Source of the DNA: Quercus robur
Taxonomy: Eukaryota > Streptophyta > Magnoliopsida > Fagales > Fagaceae
DNA: 64,000 bases
Direction of reading: 5' to 3'
NCBI RefSeq assembly: GCF_932294415.1
Contig: NC_065545.1
Coordinates: 17,984,857-18,048,856 of the forward strand
This document shows positions 45,440 through 58,700 of this stretch, in pieces; positions within the stretch are counted from its first letter, which is position 1; each line of letters begins with the position of its first letter. A program made the position numbers and the translations under genes. The notes under the pieces were generated by a model. The model worked only from the letters and a program-made list of their open reading frames with translations. It was not told the DNA's origin and searched no databases.

Positions 45440-46318
45440 CTTAATTTTGGTTTTTTATTGATTGATTAGCGATCTTAAATAGTAGAGTAGAGTATACTTA
45501 GTAGAGTTTTAGTTCAACTCAATTTCTCTTGGATTCAAACTTAATTTGTGGAGTTGTAAAAAATAATCAAGTTAGCTCAATCGAATATCACGTTGCTGTT
45601 TTTTTTTATTTTTTATTTTTTACGTGTAGTAATTTGGTTTTTTTATTGATTGATTTTAGCATTCTTAAATAGTTTTAGTTCAACTCAATTTCCCTTGAAT
45701 TCAAACTTAATTTGTGGAGGTGTGAAAATAATCACGTTGCTGTTTATTTTATTTTTTTAATCCAAAACATTGTAGCTAATAGGTGTAGTAATATAATTTA
45801 AATGAAAAAAAAAAGGATTAGATGAAGATGAAGATTTTGAATTGTAATCAAATTAAGAAAAAATAGATAAAGAAAAGAATTTGTATTGTAATTAAATTAA
45901 GATTTTTATCAATTTAGAAATTATAGGAGAAGAAGAAAAGAACAAAAAATTATATCTATTTTTTTAGGTGTAGTAATTTGGTTTTTTTATTGATTGATTT
46001 TAGCATTCTTAAATAGTTTTAGTTCAACTCAATTTCTCTTGGATTCAAATTTAATTTGTGGAGGTGTGGAAAATAATCATGTTAACTCAATCATATATCA
46101 CGTTGTTGTTTATTTTATTCTTTTAATCCAAAAAATTGTAGCTAATAGGTGTAGTAATATAATTTAAATGAAAAAAAAAATGAGGATTAGATGAAGATGA
46201 AAATTAAGAAGAAATAGATGGAGAAAAGAATTTGAATTGTAATTAAATTAAGATTTTTATCAACTTAGAAATTATAGGAGAAGAAGATAAGAAAAAAAAA
46301 TTATATCTATTTTTTAAA
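45440..46318. repeat. Three-unit tandem array of about 345 bp
   Basis: Units start at about 45440 (partial), 45623 and 45965. Each contains ggttttttattgattgatt, ttagttcaactcaatttc and, in the full ones, gaaattataggagaagaaga. The two full units are closely similar. Confidence 0.8.
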
Positions 46319-46659
46319 ATATTCTATAAATATTGCTACAATTTAATATGCATTAGACCATTTGATTTAGAGTGGTATACATTGCTGCAATTTAAGAAGT
46401 ATTGGACCTCTTTTTTTTTTTTTTTTTTAATGTAGTATATGGTTGATGCAATTTAAGATGCATTAGATATCTTTTTTTAGTGGAGTTATTAAAAAATAAG
46501 AAGAATTAGATTACACTATGTTTACATTGCTGCAATTTAAGATACATTATTTTTTTTTTATGTAAATGTTTTCTTTTTAAATCTAAAAATCTAAATTTTT
46601 TTTTACAATTTGGTACCGCCACTTAGTGCAACCACGGCGTCTAAGCTGAATTTTTATTA

Positions 46660-49600
46660 TATAGTATAATATATATATATATATATATATATATGTGATT
46701 TTGGAACTTCAAAGAAGAATGTTAGGGCATGGTTAAGAATTGGGTTGGGCTTTCTGCTTCCCACCAAGTACAATGATAGCATTATTGGGCGTCAATAAAG
46801 CCCAAATCGTAATTTAATTCAAGAAGTTTTTAAATAATAAGTTAGCATCAACCCAAGGCAACTATTAAACCCTAATTTTAAAATTTTGGATTCAGATACT
46901 CAACATACTAGGTATAGTGATAATAGTTTAGAGGTTGCCCCAAAGTGTATTTGCAACTAGATCCATTTATAATAAAATGACTGCCATTTACTTACAAGAA
47001 GTTTTTTTTTTCTAGCTAGGGATCAGTGGTAAAATATATGACACTTAAGTACTATTGAGGACTCTTTTTTGCGCCACATAGCATTACTTCATTGGCAACC
47101 TATGCCACATCAACATAGTATTGATTTTTGGGTAAATTTCTTTAAAACCCAAAATAAGCTTTTATCTCATTCAACTACAAGAACTAGGCTCACATGGCCC
47201 ACAACATCTTCACTTCAAGAGATGGATTCATGGTCCACATTTCCTCTTCATCAATTGGGATAATAACCCCACGACATCACTAACATCAACATTTGGATTA
47301 GGCTCAAGTAATGAATCAAAGCTCACGGCCCATATTACCTCTCTCATATACATGAAAAATGACTTCTCTAACAAAAGCCATATTTACACAAAATGACAAC
47401 AAAGCCCAAGGTACGTCATCTCATCTTCGGCTTATGATCCAAGCTCATGAGTCTCTTTGGAGAAACTTTGGGAGTCATGGTTTGGAGGGCCAAGAGGTAT
47501 GCTCAGTAAAGCTCTAGCAGTTTAAAGTTGATAAAAGAAACACGTTGCTTGGTATGTCTTCTCCAACTCCTTGAACTCTGATGAGTCAGTGTGTAGCGGG
47601 TAACTTATGGCAAGCCTCTCTTATCACACAACAATTAAAATGATAAAACTCTTCATTGCTCTCTTTTCCTAAAACTTAATATTCATCATATGACAAACAC
47701 TCAAAAACTCCAGCCATCTAAATGCTGAGAAAATAACTATTCATTCAACCTCCAACTGTTCCTATATGAATTTAGAAACCTAATTATATTATTTCATATA
47801 AACTATATTACTATTTTCAGCTAAAATCCAACTCAAACACATGGCTAAATCTGATTGGCTATCTTCAATCTCCAGATATAAAATATTCATAATATCTTTA
47901 ATACCCAGCTGCCATCTACCATAATCAGATCAAATATTCTCCTACCAGCTGCTAGAGCAAAGTATTAAATGCTCTTTTTGCTCACCAAGATTAAGTCGCA
48001 ACACCATGAGACATTGACTAGATCTCTAATGCTTCATTAACTATCAATCAATCATTTTATTATTTATTAAAAATGTGTTGTAATAGAATCTTGAACCAAA
48101 AATATAAATACCCAAAAAAAGAAACCTTTCCAGCAGAACACCAGCAATGTGTTCAACACTTAACACTTGGCAGACAGTGACATCCCCAGTCATTTAATGC
48201 TTAAATCCTAACAGCCAGCTGCTATACCTAAAGCAGCAATATACCCTTAAAAGAGATCTTACTATTTTCAGCCAAATCTATGAAATAAATGCTGAATATT
48301 CTCTCTAGCAGCCTGACATTATCTAGTTGACCTCATCTACTTCTGCCCCAAGCAACAACTGTCTTATGACAGCTATGACAACTTTTTCTGATAGCTGAGA
48401 CAACTTTTTCAAAACAGTTGTGACAGCTGACCTAGCAGCCTTGAAATTACAGATTTTTCCTATTTGGCTAAAAACCAAAACCAACCAAAGAAACTATCTT
48501 TTTTTTTGCTAAAATCCTTTCCTTTTTTGTTGGTCTTTCCTCTAGCTGCTATTACCCAAAACAGCAAGAACACCTTAAAGCTGAACATACCATTTTAGGC
48601 CAAATTTTAGGATGGATTTTCTGAAAATTCATTACTAATTGGGACAGATTTTGTCTAAGATTCTTTACTAAATACCCCCTTAAACTCAGTTATAAATAGA
48701 ACTCCTCATCAACACACTAATAGAGAAGAACAACTCTTTCATAAACTTCTCTATTTTCCCTCTCCCTCTAATTTTCTTCTTAAGCTCTTAATGAAGTTTT
48801 AAGATTCTGAGATTTTAGTTTCCAAATTAGGAACTAAACTCTTCAGCCCTTAGTTGATAATTGCCCTTCATAAGCCCTTATCCATCCTCCAGCAGAAAAT
48901 CCCAGCAACATTGCTAAACATACTACAACACTATTACTCCTCTTATACTCATTCTCTAACTCTCCATATTCAGAAAATACATTTATCTTGCTGCCCATAT
49001 CTCTAAACATCTCTTTCTCCATTTCTTTTACACAATCTCATACACACTTATTACACTATTACATATAACACACCACAACTCTTCTAAACTCCACTCTCAT
49101 ACTCTCTCACTTTGAAATTCTTTTGTTTTGCTGCCCATAAACATATCTTAATACTCTTCTCCACCTCTCTTATAAAAGTCTTTCTCATGGAAGACATAAA
49201 CTTCTAATACTAAAGCCCTTCTACTAGAAGGCACCAAGATCTCATATCAAAACCCTTCTCTTAAAAAGCACAAATACTTCTTACAAAAGCACTTCCCATG
49301 GAAGGCACAAGATTATCTTACAAAAGCCCTTCCCATGGAAGGTAATGCTATTCATAGCTTCATAATAACTAAATGAGCATTATCAAGGAGAAATTCATTT
49401 AAGTGCATGATAAATGGGACAAACTTAACCAGCCTCTACACACAGTTGGACATACTCTTGTCCCTCTAGTTGCACCCATTTTCTCCCTTCAATCTTGAAG
49501 TTATCATGGCATACTGTCTCTCTACCGCTGGAGTCATTCTATTGGAATATTATCAACTTACTAATGCTACACAACTGGAGCTACAAATCATACAAAAATA

Positions 49601-50147
49601 AGTGACTCTGCTTCCATATCTTTAAATTTACATCATTGAATACATGATTACTTCACCTTTAAATATATATTACTTTATTTCAACTATTTTTATAACTACT
49701 AATCAAAGCTATTATATCAAACACAAATTATTTATTTATTCAACTATTATCATGATTCTTAGACTTTGAGCTTTACCCATTTTGTAGGCCTAAAAATACG
49801 CCGGTAGCCATTGGACTACATGACCCAATGTTGAGTTCTGGATGCGACTCCCCATACAAACTTGGGTCTAGCAAGGTCACCCCTTCCGCAAACAACACGT
49901 GACTACGCACCGAAAAACGGCCCCCAATAAGTACAAACACATATGTAGTTTTTAGATAATGAGTTAGCCTAAAAGTAGTAATTCCTTCATCCTCGTAACC
50001 TCTTTAGGTTGGTTGGTTCTAACTTCTTCAATTTCATATGATCTATGAGGTTATGTATTAAAGTTTGCTAGCTAACATGTTGGAGTCATCCTAATAATTT
50101 TTTTCTCTGTGACTACCCTTACAAGACTCTTTTCGCTTGATTTTATA
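46660..50147. other. Unassigned repeat-like block with TATA box
   Basis: After an AT microsatellite (46668-46694) there is a 3.4-kb stretch without a supported gene. From about 47.6 kb it is rich in cagctgc/gcagctg words. A TATA box (ttataaataga, 48691-48701) is followed by a CT-rich leader-like stretch (48740-48790), as in an LTR or an untranslated transcript. A distinctive block, ggactacatgacccaatg with gactccccatacaaacttgg, lies at 49810-49870. It may be part of a retroelement I do not recognise. No TG..CA ends or target duplication could be fixed. Confidence 0.35.
49174..49350. repeat. Short tandem repeats with a palindromic core
   Basis: Five diverged units of about 35 bp follow the pattern aaagcccttcccatggaagg, caca, then an A/T-rich spacer. 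The core cttcccatggaag is near-palindromic. The last two units are the most alike. Confidence 0.7.
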
Positions 50148-50783
50148 TGATTGGGATATTTTAGCCATAAATTTAATACCATCAAAACATAGCGCAAATG
50201 TCGTCGGCACCCATATACTCGTCAGCTTCACGGAAACCAACGGAAGAGTTAGGCCGATGACATCATACAAGACGACCCCACAAGGAGACTCGAAATGCAT
50301 CTCTATAGGCCGACAGGAATGCTAGGATGGAGCAGATGACTAACAGATTTGGAGAGGCTGACGGGGTTAAAGAGACCGATGGGTTTAGCCTGGCTTAACT
50401 TGACCCCCATGGATATCTATGTAAGGAAATTTCTTGTATCCCACAATTAACCCTAATCAAAGGAATCCCTACAAGGAAAGGATCTTGCAAAGTACATGCA
50501 TTAATAAGGATCTTCCCTACAAGGAAAGATCTTTTCTACCAAGAAACGAAGGTCAGTTCTACACTACTATAAAAACTCCAAAACCTTCACAAATCAAGGT
50601 ACGCATAATTCACTCCAGTTTTGGCACTCTAGAGTTGTGAAAGTTTTCTAATTTAACCTTCAGAGGGTATTTAGCCAGTACCACACCAATACTCTCTACA
50701 AGGTCTTCTTTGTTTTTGTTTCGCAGATTCTGTATGAAGCACGTGAGGACTGTGTGGCTCACAGACGATTTTAGACATCATCA
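50148..50783 (+). repeat. 5' LTR of element 2
   Basis: 636 bp, matched by the 3' LTR at 55146-55780. A primer-binding site resembling that of element 1 (gttggcaccgtctatggga) follows directly at 50784-50802. Confidence 0.92.
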
Positions 50784-51139
50784 GTTGGCACCGTCTATGG
50801 GAATCGTAGAGAGTAAAACAGTAACAACCATATTACCACTCCTTAGACAAAAAGTTGTATGATACTCACTCGCTCGATGACAACCAATAACCATACTAGA
50901 GAAGAACCACGCATTGCTGCCCTTGAAAGACAGGCACAGACCTTAGCTGCGGTGGTGGAATGCCTTACCAAGCAAAACTACGACTTGGAAGAATAGTTGC
51001 GCCAAAGGGATGTTAGGCCCAACAGTCACGGGGAGGAGCAAGAAGGCACCAGCGCCGAAAGGAGGGACAGAGAATGACCGGAAGGAAGCCATGCCCCAAG
51101 TAGGCAGGAGCGATAAGATACCAGATGTCCGTCTGTCAT

Positions 51140-54100
51140 AGATACAGCACCACCACATATGGTTGTGGAGATGCAAATGATGAAGGAAAGAATGGACTTC
51201 ATGATAAACGCCCTCATGATGAACGCCCTCAAGGGGTGGGTGTCAAACAACCTTGACGAGTTGGTCCATCGGAAGGACTTGCCTTTCACAGCACCCGTCA
51301 CTTCGTTCCCATTTCCTGCAAAGTTACGTATGCCGCAGATAGAAGCCTATGACGGGTCAAAGGATCCCTTGGATCACCTAGAGTCATTCAAAACCCTCAT
51401 GTACTTACAAGGTGTGGTAGATGAGATCATGTGCCGAGCCTTCCCAACTACGCTGAAGGGTCCTGCGAGGGTGTGGTTCAGTAGATTGACGCCAAACTCC
51501 ATCAGTACCTTTAAGGAGCTGAGCGCATAGTTTGCCTCATACTTTATCGGGGGACATAGGTATAAGAAGTCCATTGCATGCCTAATGAGCATTAAGCAAT
51601 GGGAGGACGAGGCACTGAGGTCTTACATAACCCATTTCAACAAGGAGGCTCTCTCAATAGATGAAGTTGATGACAAGATACTAGTTGCTGCATTCACCAA
51701 TGGTCTGCTGAATGGGAAGTTTCTGTTCTCTTTATATAAGAAAAACCCAAAGACTATGACAGGTGTGCTTTATCGAGCTACTAAATACATGAATGTAGAG
51801 GACGCGCTGCTAGCCCGAGAGGAGAAACCCAAGAAGAGGGAAAGGCAAGAAGATACCCGGTAGGAAAAGGGACAGAAGATGGTTAGAATCGGAGACCGAC
51901 GGGAAGATAGGCGCTCCAAACCCCTCACTGGAAGGTTCACCAACTTCACCTCGCTGACTGCCTCGATTGATTAGGTGTTGATGTAGATCAAGGACGACAC
52001 GACCTTGACGTGGCCTGGAAAGTTAAAAGGAGATTCCAGCAAAAGGTCTAGGGACAAATATTGCCATTTTCATTAGGACCACGATTACAACACATCTAAA
52101 TACTATGACCTGAAGCAGCAGATTGAAGCCCTTATTAGATGAAGGAAACTATAGTGATTCGTTAGCAAAGAAAGGATAGATCCACCACATGAGCAGGTTT
52201 CTAAAAGGGATAACGAGCACCCCAAGCCACCCATAGAGGATATAAGGATGATTATAAGGGGTGCTACAGCTTCAAGTTCATCCAAGAAGGCCTGTAAGAC
52301 TTACCTTAGGATGGTTCAAAACGTCTAGCTGATAGGCTTCGTCCCAAAAATGGTGGGGGTCGACAACCTTATAATTGGATTCTCGGAAGAAGACGCTTGA
52401 CACCTCCACCACCCATACGACGATGCACTCGTTATTAGTATTCGGGTAGGGGACTACAATACTCTCTAGGTCCTAGTTGATAATGGAAGCTTTGTTGATA
52501 TCCTCTACTATCCGGCATTCCAACAAATGAGGATAGAAAGAGAGCGACTCATACCAACCAACGTGTCACTCGTTAGGTTCGGAGGAACAGGGGTATACCC
52601 CTTCAGCGCGATCACATTGCCTATGACGGTCGGTGACTACCCTTAGCAAATTACTAAAGACGTCACATTCCTTGTTGTCGACTGCTCGTTTGCCTACAAT
52701 GCCATACTAGGTCGACCTACCCTCAACTTATGAAAAGCTGTGACTTCAACCTATCACCTGATGATCAAATTCCCCACCGAGTATGGAGTAGGAGAGGTAC
52801 GTGGGGACCAAGTGGCAGCATGAGAGTGCTACATAGCAATGCTGGAGATGGACGACCACTTGCAGACCATAAACATTGAAGAATAGAGAGCGGTCCCAGA
52901 ACCCATTGAAGGATTAGAAGAGATACTTCTCAATAACTCTAGGCCCGAGCGAACGACTAGGATTGGTACCCTCGCCAGTCCGCCAGTCCATCAAGCGCTC
53001 ACGGCATTCCTAAGAGAAAACCAAGACGTCTTTGCTTGGAGTCATGAAGACATGCCCAGGATCGACCCTTCAGTCATGGTGCATAAGTTGAATGTGTCAC
53101 CCTCTTTTCCACCTATTCGTTAAAAGAAACGAGTGTTCGCCCAAGAATGAGACAGGGCTATAGTTGAAGAAGTCTGCAAATTACAAGATGTAGAGTTCAT
53201 CAAGGAGGTGTACTATCTCGACTGGCTGGCCAATGTAGTGATAGTTAAGAAAGCCAACGGGAATTGGAGGATGTGTGTAGATTTCACGGACTTGAACAAG
53301 GCGTGCCCCAAGGATAGCTACCCCCTCCCGCGGGTTGACATCCTAGTAGACTTGACAACAAGACATCAGTTATTAAGCTTCATGGACACATTTTCCGGTT
53401 ACAATCATATCAAATTAGACGAAGCTGATCAAGAGAGCTTCGTTCGTCACCAGTCAAGGCCTCTTCTGTTATAAGGTGATGTTGTTTGATCTCAAGAACA
53501 TGGGCGCAACATATTAGAGGCTCATGAATAAAATGTTTGCGCATTAAATTGGAAGAAACGTCTAAGTTTACGTAGATGACATGCTAGTAAAAAGTCGAAG
53601 GGAGGACGACCATTTGGACGACCTTAGGGAGACCTTCGACACCCTTTGCTTTTACAACATGAAGCTCAACCCGAGCAAGTGTGCATTCGAGGTGATGACT
53701 GGAAAGTTTTGGGGTTCATAGTGTCTCAAAGAGGTATCGAAATCAACCCTGACAAGATCCGGGCCATAATGGAGATGGCACCACCAAGAAACGTGAAAGA
53801 AGCACAAAGCCTCAACAGTAAGGTGGCTACACTGAATAGGTTTGTATCAAGGGTAACAGACAAGTGCCTACCTTTCTTCTGCACGTTGAAGAAGTCTTTT
53901 GAGTGGACGGCCGAGTGTCAACAAGCATTTGAGGATTTGAAGGCTTACCTTTCTTCCCTGTCCTTGCTAAGTCCCTCTAAACCAAGGGAAGAACTATTCC
54001 TCTACTTGGCTGTATGCCTAGCTGCCGTCAGTGCGGCCTTAGTTGGAGAAGAAGACAAGGTGCAGAAGCCTATGTACTACACTAGCTAGGCATTCCGTGG

Positions 54101-55120
54101 CATAGAGGAAAGGTACCCACTGATGGAAAAGCTCACCTTCGCTTTAGTTACAACAGCCCGAAAGCTCAAGCCATACTTCCAAGCCCACACTGTGGTCAAT
54201 CTGACAAATAAACCCCTACGGCGAGCAATGAGTAACCCTGAAGTGGTTGGACGGATGGCACTATGGGCAATAGAGTTGAGCGAATTTGATGTACAATACC
54301 TCCCACGTACTACCATAAAAGGACAGGTGGTCGCTAACTTCATTGTGGAATTCACCAACATGGAAGACCAGGGGGCAAGAGAACATCCTCAATGGATTAT
54401 TCACACGGATGGATCGTCTAATAGGCAGAATGGTGGAGCAAGTATAGTGCTTCGTTCTTTAGAAGGGGACGAGATCGAGTGTATGGTTCGTCTTGACTTC
54501 CCTGCAACCAACAATGAAGTGGAATACGAGACCCTGGTGGTAGGATTGGATCTCGCCAAAGCCGCAGGGGCCATAAGTGTGGTTGTATACTACGATTCTC
54601 AAGTGGTCACAAGCTAGATGAACGGTGACTACGAATGCAAAGGGAAAAGAATGAAGAAATACCTAGAGCAAGTAAGGAAACAGATGGGCGAGTTTTAGAC
54701 CAAGTTTGTTCAAATCCCCAGGGAAGAGAATGAGCAGGCCAACCGTCTTGCGAAAGCCACATCAGCAGAACACATGATCATCCCCAGTAAGGTACTTTCT
54801 TTTGTTTAGCTCTTACCTTTGATAGATGGCGTCGAAGTGCAAGAAATAGACTCAAGAAGCAACTGGACCACATCGATAGTTTCTTATTTGAAAGACGGCA
54901 CACTACCTGACGGTAAGGAAGCTACAAGAAAGCTGAAGGTTCAGGCAAAATGATAAAGGATGTCTTGTACAAAAGAGGCTTTTCCCACCCATACCTAAGG
55001 TGCTTAGGCCTCAAGGAAGCAGACTATGTCATGAAAGAAGTCCATGAGGGGATCTGTGGGAACCATTTCGGGTCACGATTGTTGGTGCACAAGTTGATTC
55101 GGACTGGATACTATTGGCTG
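51140..55120 (+). pseudogene. gag-pol region of element 2 (fossil)
   Basis: Visible parts: gag (about 51160-51860, with GPARVWFSRLTPNSI); a Cys/His cluster region (about 52060-52110); protease region (about 52480-52510); reverse transcriptase (about 53200-53600, with WRMCVDFTDLNKACPKDSYP); RNase H (about 53900-54360); archaeal-type RNase H (about 54390-54610); integrase zinc domain (about 54990-55120, with VHEGICGNH). Broken in many places. Confidence 0.88.
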
Positions 55121-55145
55121 ACGGTAGCACGAAGTAAGGGGTAGC

Positions 55146-55780
55146 TGATTGGGATATTTTAGCCATAAATTTAATACCACCAAAACATTGCTCAAATGTC
55201 ATTAGCACCCACATACTTGTCAACTTCATGGAAACCAACGAAAGAGTTAGGTCGACGACACCATACAAGACGACCCATAAGGAGACTCGACAGGCGTCTC
55301 CATAGGCCGACAGGAATGCTAGGACGAAGCAAATGGCTGATGGATATGGAGAGGCTGACGGGGTTAAAGAGGCCGACAGGTCCAGTCTGGCTTAACTTGA
55401 CCCCCACGGATATCTATGTAAGGAAATTTCTTGTATCCCACAATCAACCCTAATCAAAGGAATCCCTACAAGGAAAGGATCCTGCAAAGTACGTGCATTA
55501 ATGAGGATCTTCCCTACAAGGAAAGATCTCCTCCACCAAGAAACGAAGGTCAGTTTTACACTACTATAAAAATCCCAAAACCCTCACAAATCAAGGTACG
55601 CATAATTCACCCCAGCTTTAGCACTCTAGAGTTGTGAAAGTTTTCTAACTTAACCTTCAGAGGGTATTTGGCCGGTATCACACCGGTACTCTTTGCAAGG
55701 TTTTCTTTGTTTCTGTTTTACAAGTTTTGTCTGAAACACGTGAGGACTGTGCGACTTACTGATGATTTTAGGCATCATCA
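55146..55780 (+). repeat. 3' LTR of element 2
   Basis: 635 bp, TGATTGGG to CATCATCA. It is preceded by a short purine-rich run, gaagtaaggggtag (55131-55144), the likely polypurine tract. It is followed by an AT/TTTA microsatellite starting in the target duplication. Confidence 0.92.
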
Positions 55781-55785
55781 TTATA

Positions 55786-58700
55786 TATATATATATATAT
55801 TTATTTATTTATTTATTTATATTAAGTTCAAATTTGGGCCCAAAATTATATTTGACCCCTAAGAAATGACCGTTAACCAAAAAAAATATAATGGCAAATT
55901 AACCCATATTTGTAGCCCCTCCCCTTAAAAAAGAGAGAGGAGATTTTACCTTTAATAAATCCTTTTAAATTTGATACCAACATGAACAACAGTCTCTAGT
56001 CCATAAGTGCTATAGTTGGTTTATGTCACCACTCATTAGCTCGTTTACAGTCGATCATTAATCATGAACCAATTACAATATATATTAGTTTTTGAAAAGA
56101 AAAGAAAAGAAAATAATGCAAATAATTTTAAATCTAGTGTTGGCGATTCAACATTGTCAACTAATAATGTTGATATACCAAATTTTGAAAATTTTAATAC
56201 AAAATCTTGACAAATTGAAATAAATAAATAAAAATTGATATTAGTTCATTAAAATGTATTTTAGATTGCATATGCAAATATGAGATTATCATATAATCAA
56301 CACGATAAATGTATTTGGAAAAAATTATTATGTCCTTTAATTTTATTAGTTTATCTTTCCTTAATACCAAATAGATGTTTGCTTTATTTTTCATCTATTC
56401 ATTTAATTTTGAATCTTAATACATGAATAATGAAAAGAAAACATTAATTCATTGTTAAACTCCAAAGATGTAGCCCTAGTTCCATCCCTGCTGTTCACTA
56501 TCATTGCCCACCATGTCGAATTCATCATCCCAATTATCATTGCCTCCATGTTTGACTCATATATATATCGTCCCAATTTTTCATTTGGTGTAGCTTAATA
56601 GCATCTTGTCAACCTTTGAGAGGTTAATCAAAGAGAAACTTATATAGTAGGTCTTATGAGATTGTCTCATGAGCTCTAACCAAAAGACCGTCGTAGTAAA
56701 TAAAGGGTCTAAGGACATGTCGAAAAGGTTGATGGTTATCTTTAACCTGCTTTGTGCTGCGTTCAATAAGATCATCTTCATCGCGGTATGAAGGAGAAGA
56801 GGAAAGAGGGGGAGGGGGGGGGACTTATGGGATTCTACAACTTAGCTTATGAGAAAGAAATATATTACTGTTGATTAAAAACACAAAGAACAAGAAAAAA
56901 TGCAGATACTTAAGGTTGCTTTTTTGAATAAATAAGAAAATTTCAATTTCCCTTTTCCACCACCCCTCTAAGAAAAGGAAAAATAAAAAATAAAAAAAAG
57001 GACTAAATATTCTCTTTAATCCGAATCGTTGCTTTGTTTAATGAATTGGAAATTGTAGGCTGATAAAGTATATATTAATATTATTATTGCAAATAATATG
57101 CAGAATCAAGCATAAAATCTTAAGTCATTTGAAATTGAATGCATCTTCTCTAAAGTTGACATTCCTTCCCCACCCCTACCCCCTCTCTCCTTCTTTTCCC
57201 CAAACTGCAATAGAGAAGATTCTGTCTCCAGTGCTCACTTTGCTGTCAAGTGTGAAGAAGAGACACATGACATAGGTATACGTCTAGGTGCACCATATGT
57301 CACAGTGATTGTGATCTGTGACCAATGGTGGGATGTGATTCAAAAAATTGAAAAGCTAGAAGAATCGAATAATGACTAATGAATGAGCAAGGGGCTACAC
57401 TATTGATGATTACATGCATGTATGCTGTATCTATTAATGACTAATTAATGGGCAAGGGGCTACAGTACTGATCATGACTACATGTATGCTATATTTTCAT
57501 GTTGACCATGCATTATGCTTATAATTAATGGCCATGTCACGTACCATGGATAGCTACTAGGCTCTGCTACAGGTAGGTAATATTCTCTGACATGCATGTT
57601 GTGAGGTCGTGGCAGATTCTCAACTTTAGTTTCAAGGATTCTTGTAAATCGAATAAGAAAACAAAGAAGAAGATGCATGGATTTGATTGGCAAAAGTCAA
57701 GTAAATATTCGTTCTTCTACTCTTATTTTTCTCCTTTCTTTTTCATAGGAAGAGTAAGTTTTAGCATTTTGACCAATACCAATGGTCTTGTTTTGGAAGA
57801 GTAAGTATTAGCATTTGTGAAAACATTAAACAATACTACATAGGATTTGGGACTGATAACAGAATGTTATGTTTTTCTGTCAGTAAAAACCAGAGAGAGA
57901 ATATGTTTCTTGAAGAACCCAAAATTGAAAAATTAAAATTTGAAAAAAGAAAGAAAGAAAGAAATATTGAATTGCTACTTTCATTACATTCTAACAAATC
58001 TAGAGGCAGAGGCATTGGAACAAAAAGTTACAGTAGTTAGAATGTCCATTTCCTCCACAGAAATGGAATTACTTTCCACAATGTTACTGATGACTTGCCA
58101 ATTTGCTGATCTTCTTATCCAATTACATCATATTCATATACGGTGAATTTGATGCGGGGACCAATGCACAGAAAGTGGAAATGATTTGGATAAACTCTAT
58201 CTTTCTCCACATCAGCTAAATGATTCTACCATGACAGATTATCAAATATAGCATTCAACCAAAAAATTATAAATTCCTAGTACATCATTCAACTTAAAGA
58301 AAAAAAAATTCAAGGTAATGTATTTTGCAAATTACATTACCATGCATGAAAAATAAGTCAAATTATCTGGCACTTGAACATGAAATTGATTAAGCATTAT
58401 TTCATATGAGAGTCAAATATCAGTGATGGCTGAGGCACCTATATTATTATGGTTTTGATGCCATTACATCGTATTATTAAAGTATTTGGCTATTTGCACA
58501 TTAAATGAATGAGATTCAGATACTAAGTCTTTCTAGGACCTTGACATTCTCTAGTAACTGTAATGAATTATTTAATTCCATTTCATCTTGGAGGATAATG
58601 TTGTCTCTTATCAAGAAAATTCTTCTTGTCACCCTTGCTCCATTTTATTACTATTCTTTCCATAAATAATGCTACCATCCAGAACCGAAAGCTCTTCTGT

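Larger units (their letters stand above)
41734..46660 (-). mobile_element. Helitron 3 (large, non-autonomous, repeat-filled)
   Basis: The minus-strand 3' end reads tttgcgaCTAA then T, fitting the CTRR rule, with a decayed hairpin (ctcgtgcgtatta) just before it. The 5' end, at about 46597-46660 on the plus strand, shares caatttggta-cgccactt-gtgcaaccac and tttttattatatagtata with the right end of Helitron 2 (41672-41730). The interior is mostly tandem repeats, plus two host-gene-like fragments and an LTR-like block. No helicase is visible. The boundaries are an inference from these end signals. Confidence 0.5.
50148..55780 (+). mobile_element. Ty3/gypsy LTR retrotransposon, Tat-like (fossil, element 2)
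   Basis: The LTRs begin TGATTGGG and end CATCATCA. The flanks ttata (50143-50147) and ttata (55781-55785) are a perfect 5-bp target duplication. The parts are gag, protease, reverse transcriptase, two RNase H domains and the beginning of integrase. At 5.6 kb it is far shorter than element 1 and lacks that element's 3' portion. It has many breaks and is inactive. Internal sequence is clearly related to element 1 throughout; the LTRs share their 3' part but not the start of U3. The two LTRs differ at roughly one base in eight to nine over the part compared, so insertion is at least as old as for element 1. Confidence 0.93.

Noticed and set aside
55029-55453. Open frames on both strands across the start of the 3' LTR of element 2
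   Set aside because: LTR sequence; the frames are also present by chance in the other LTR in altered form.
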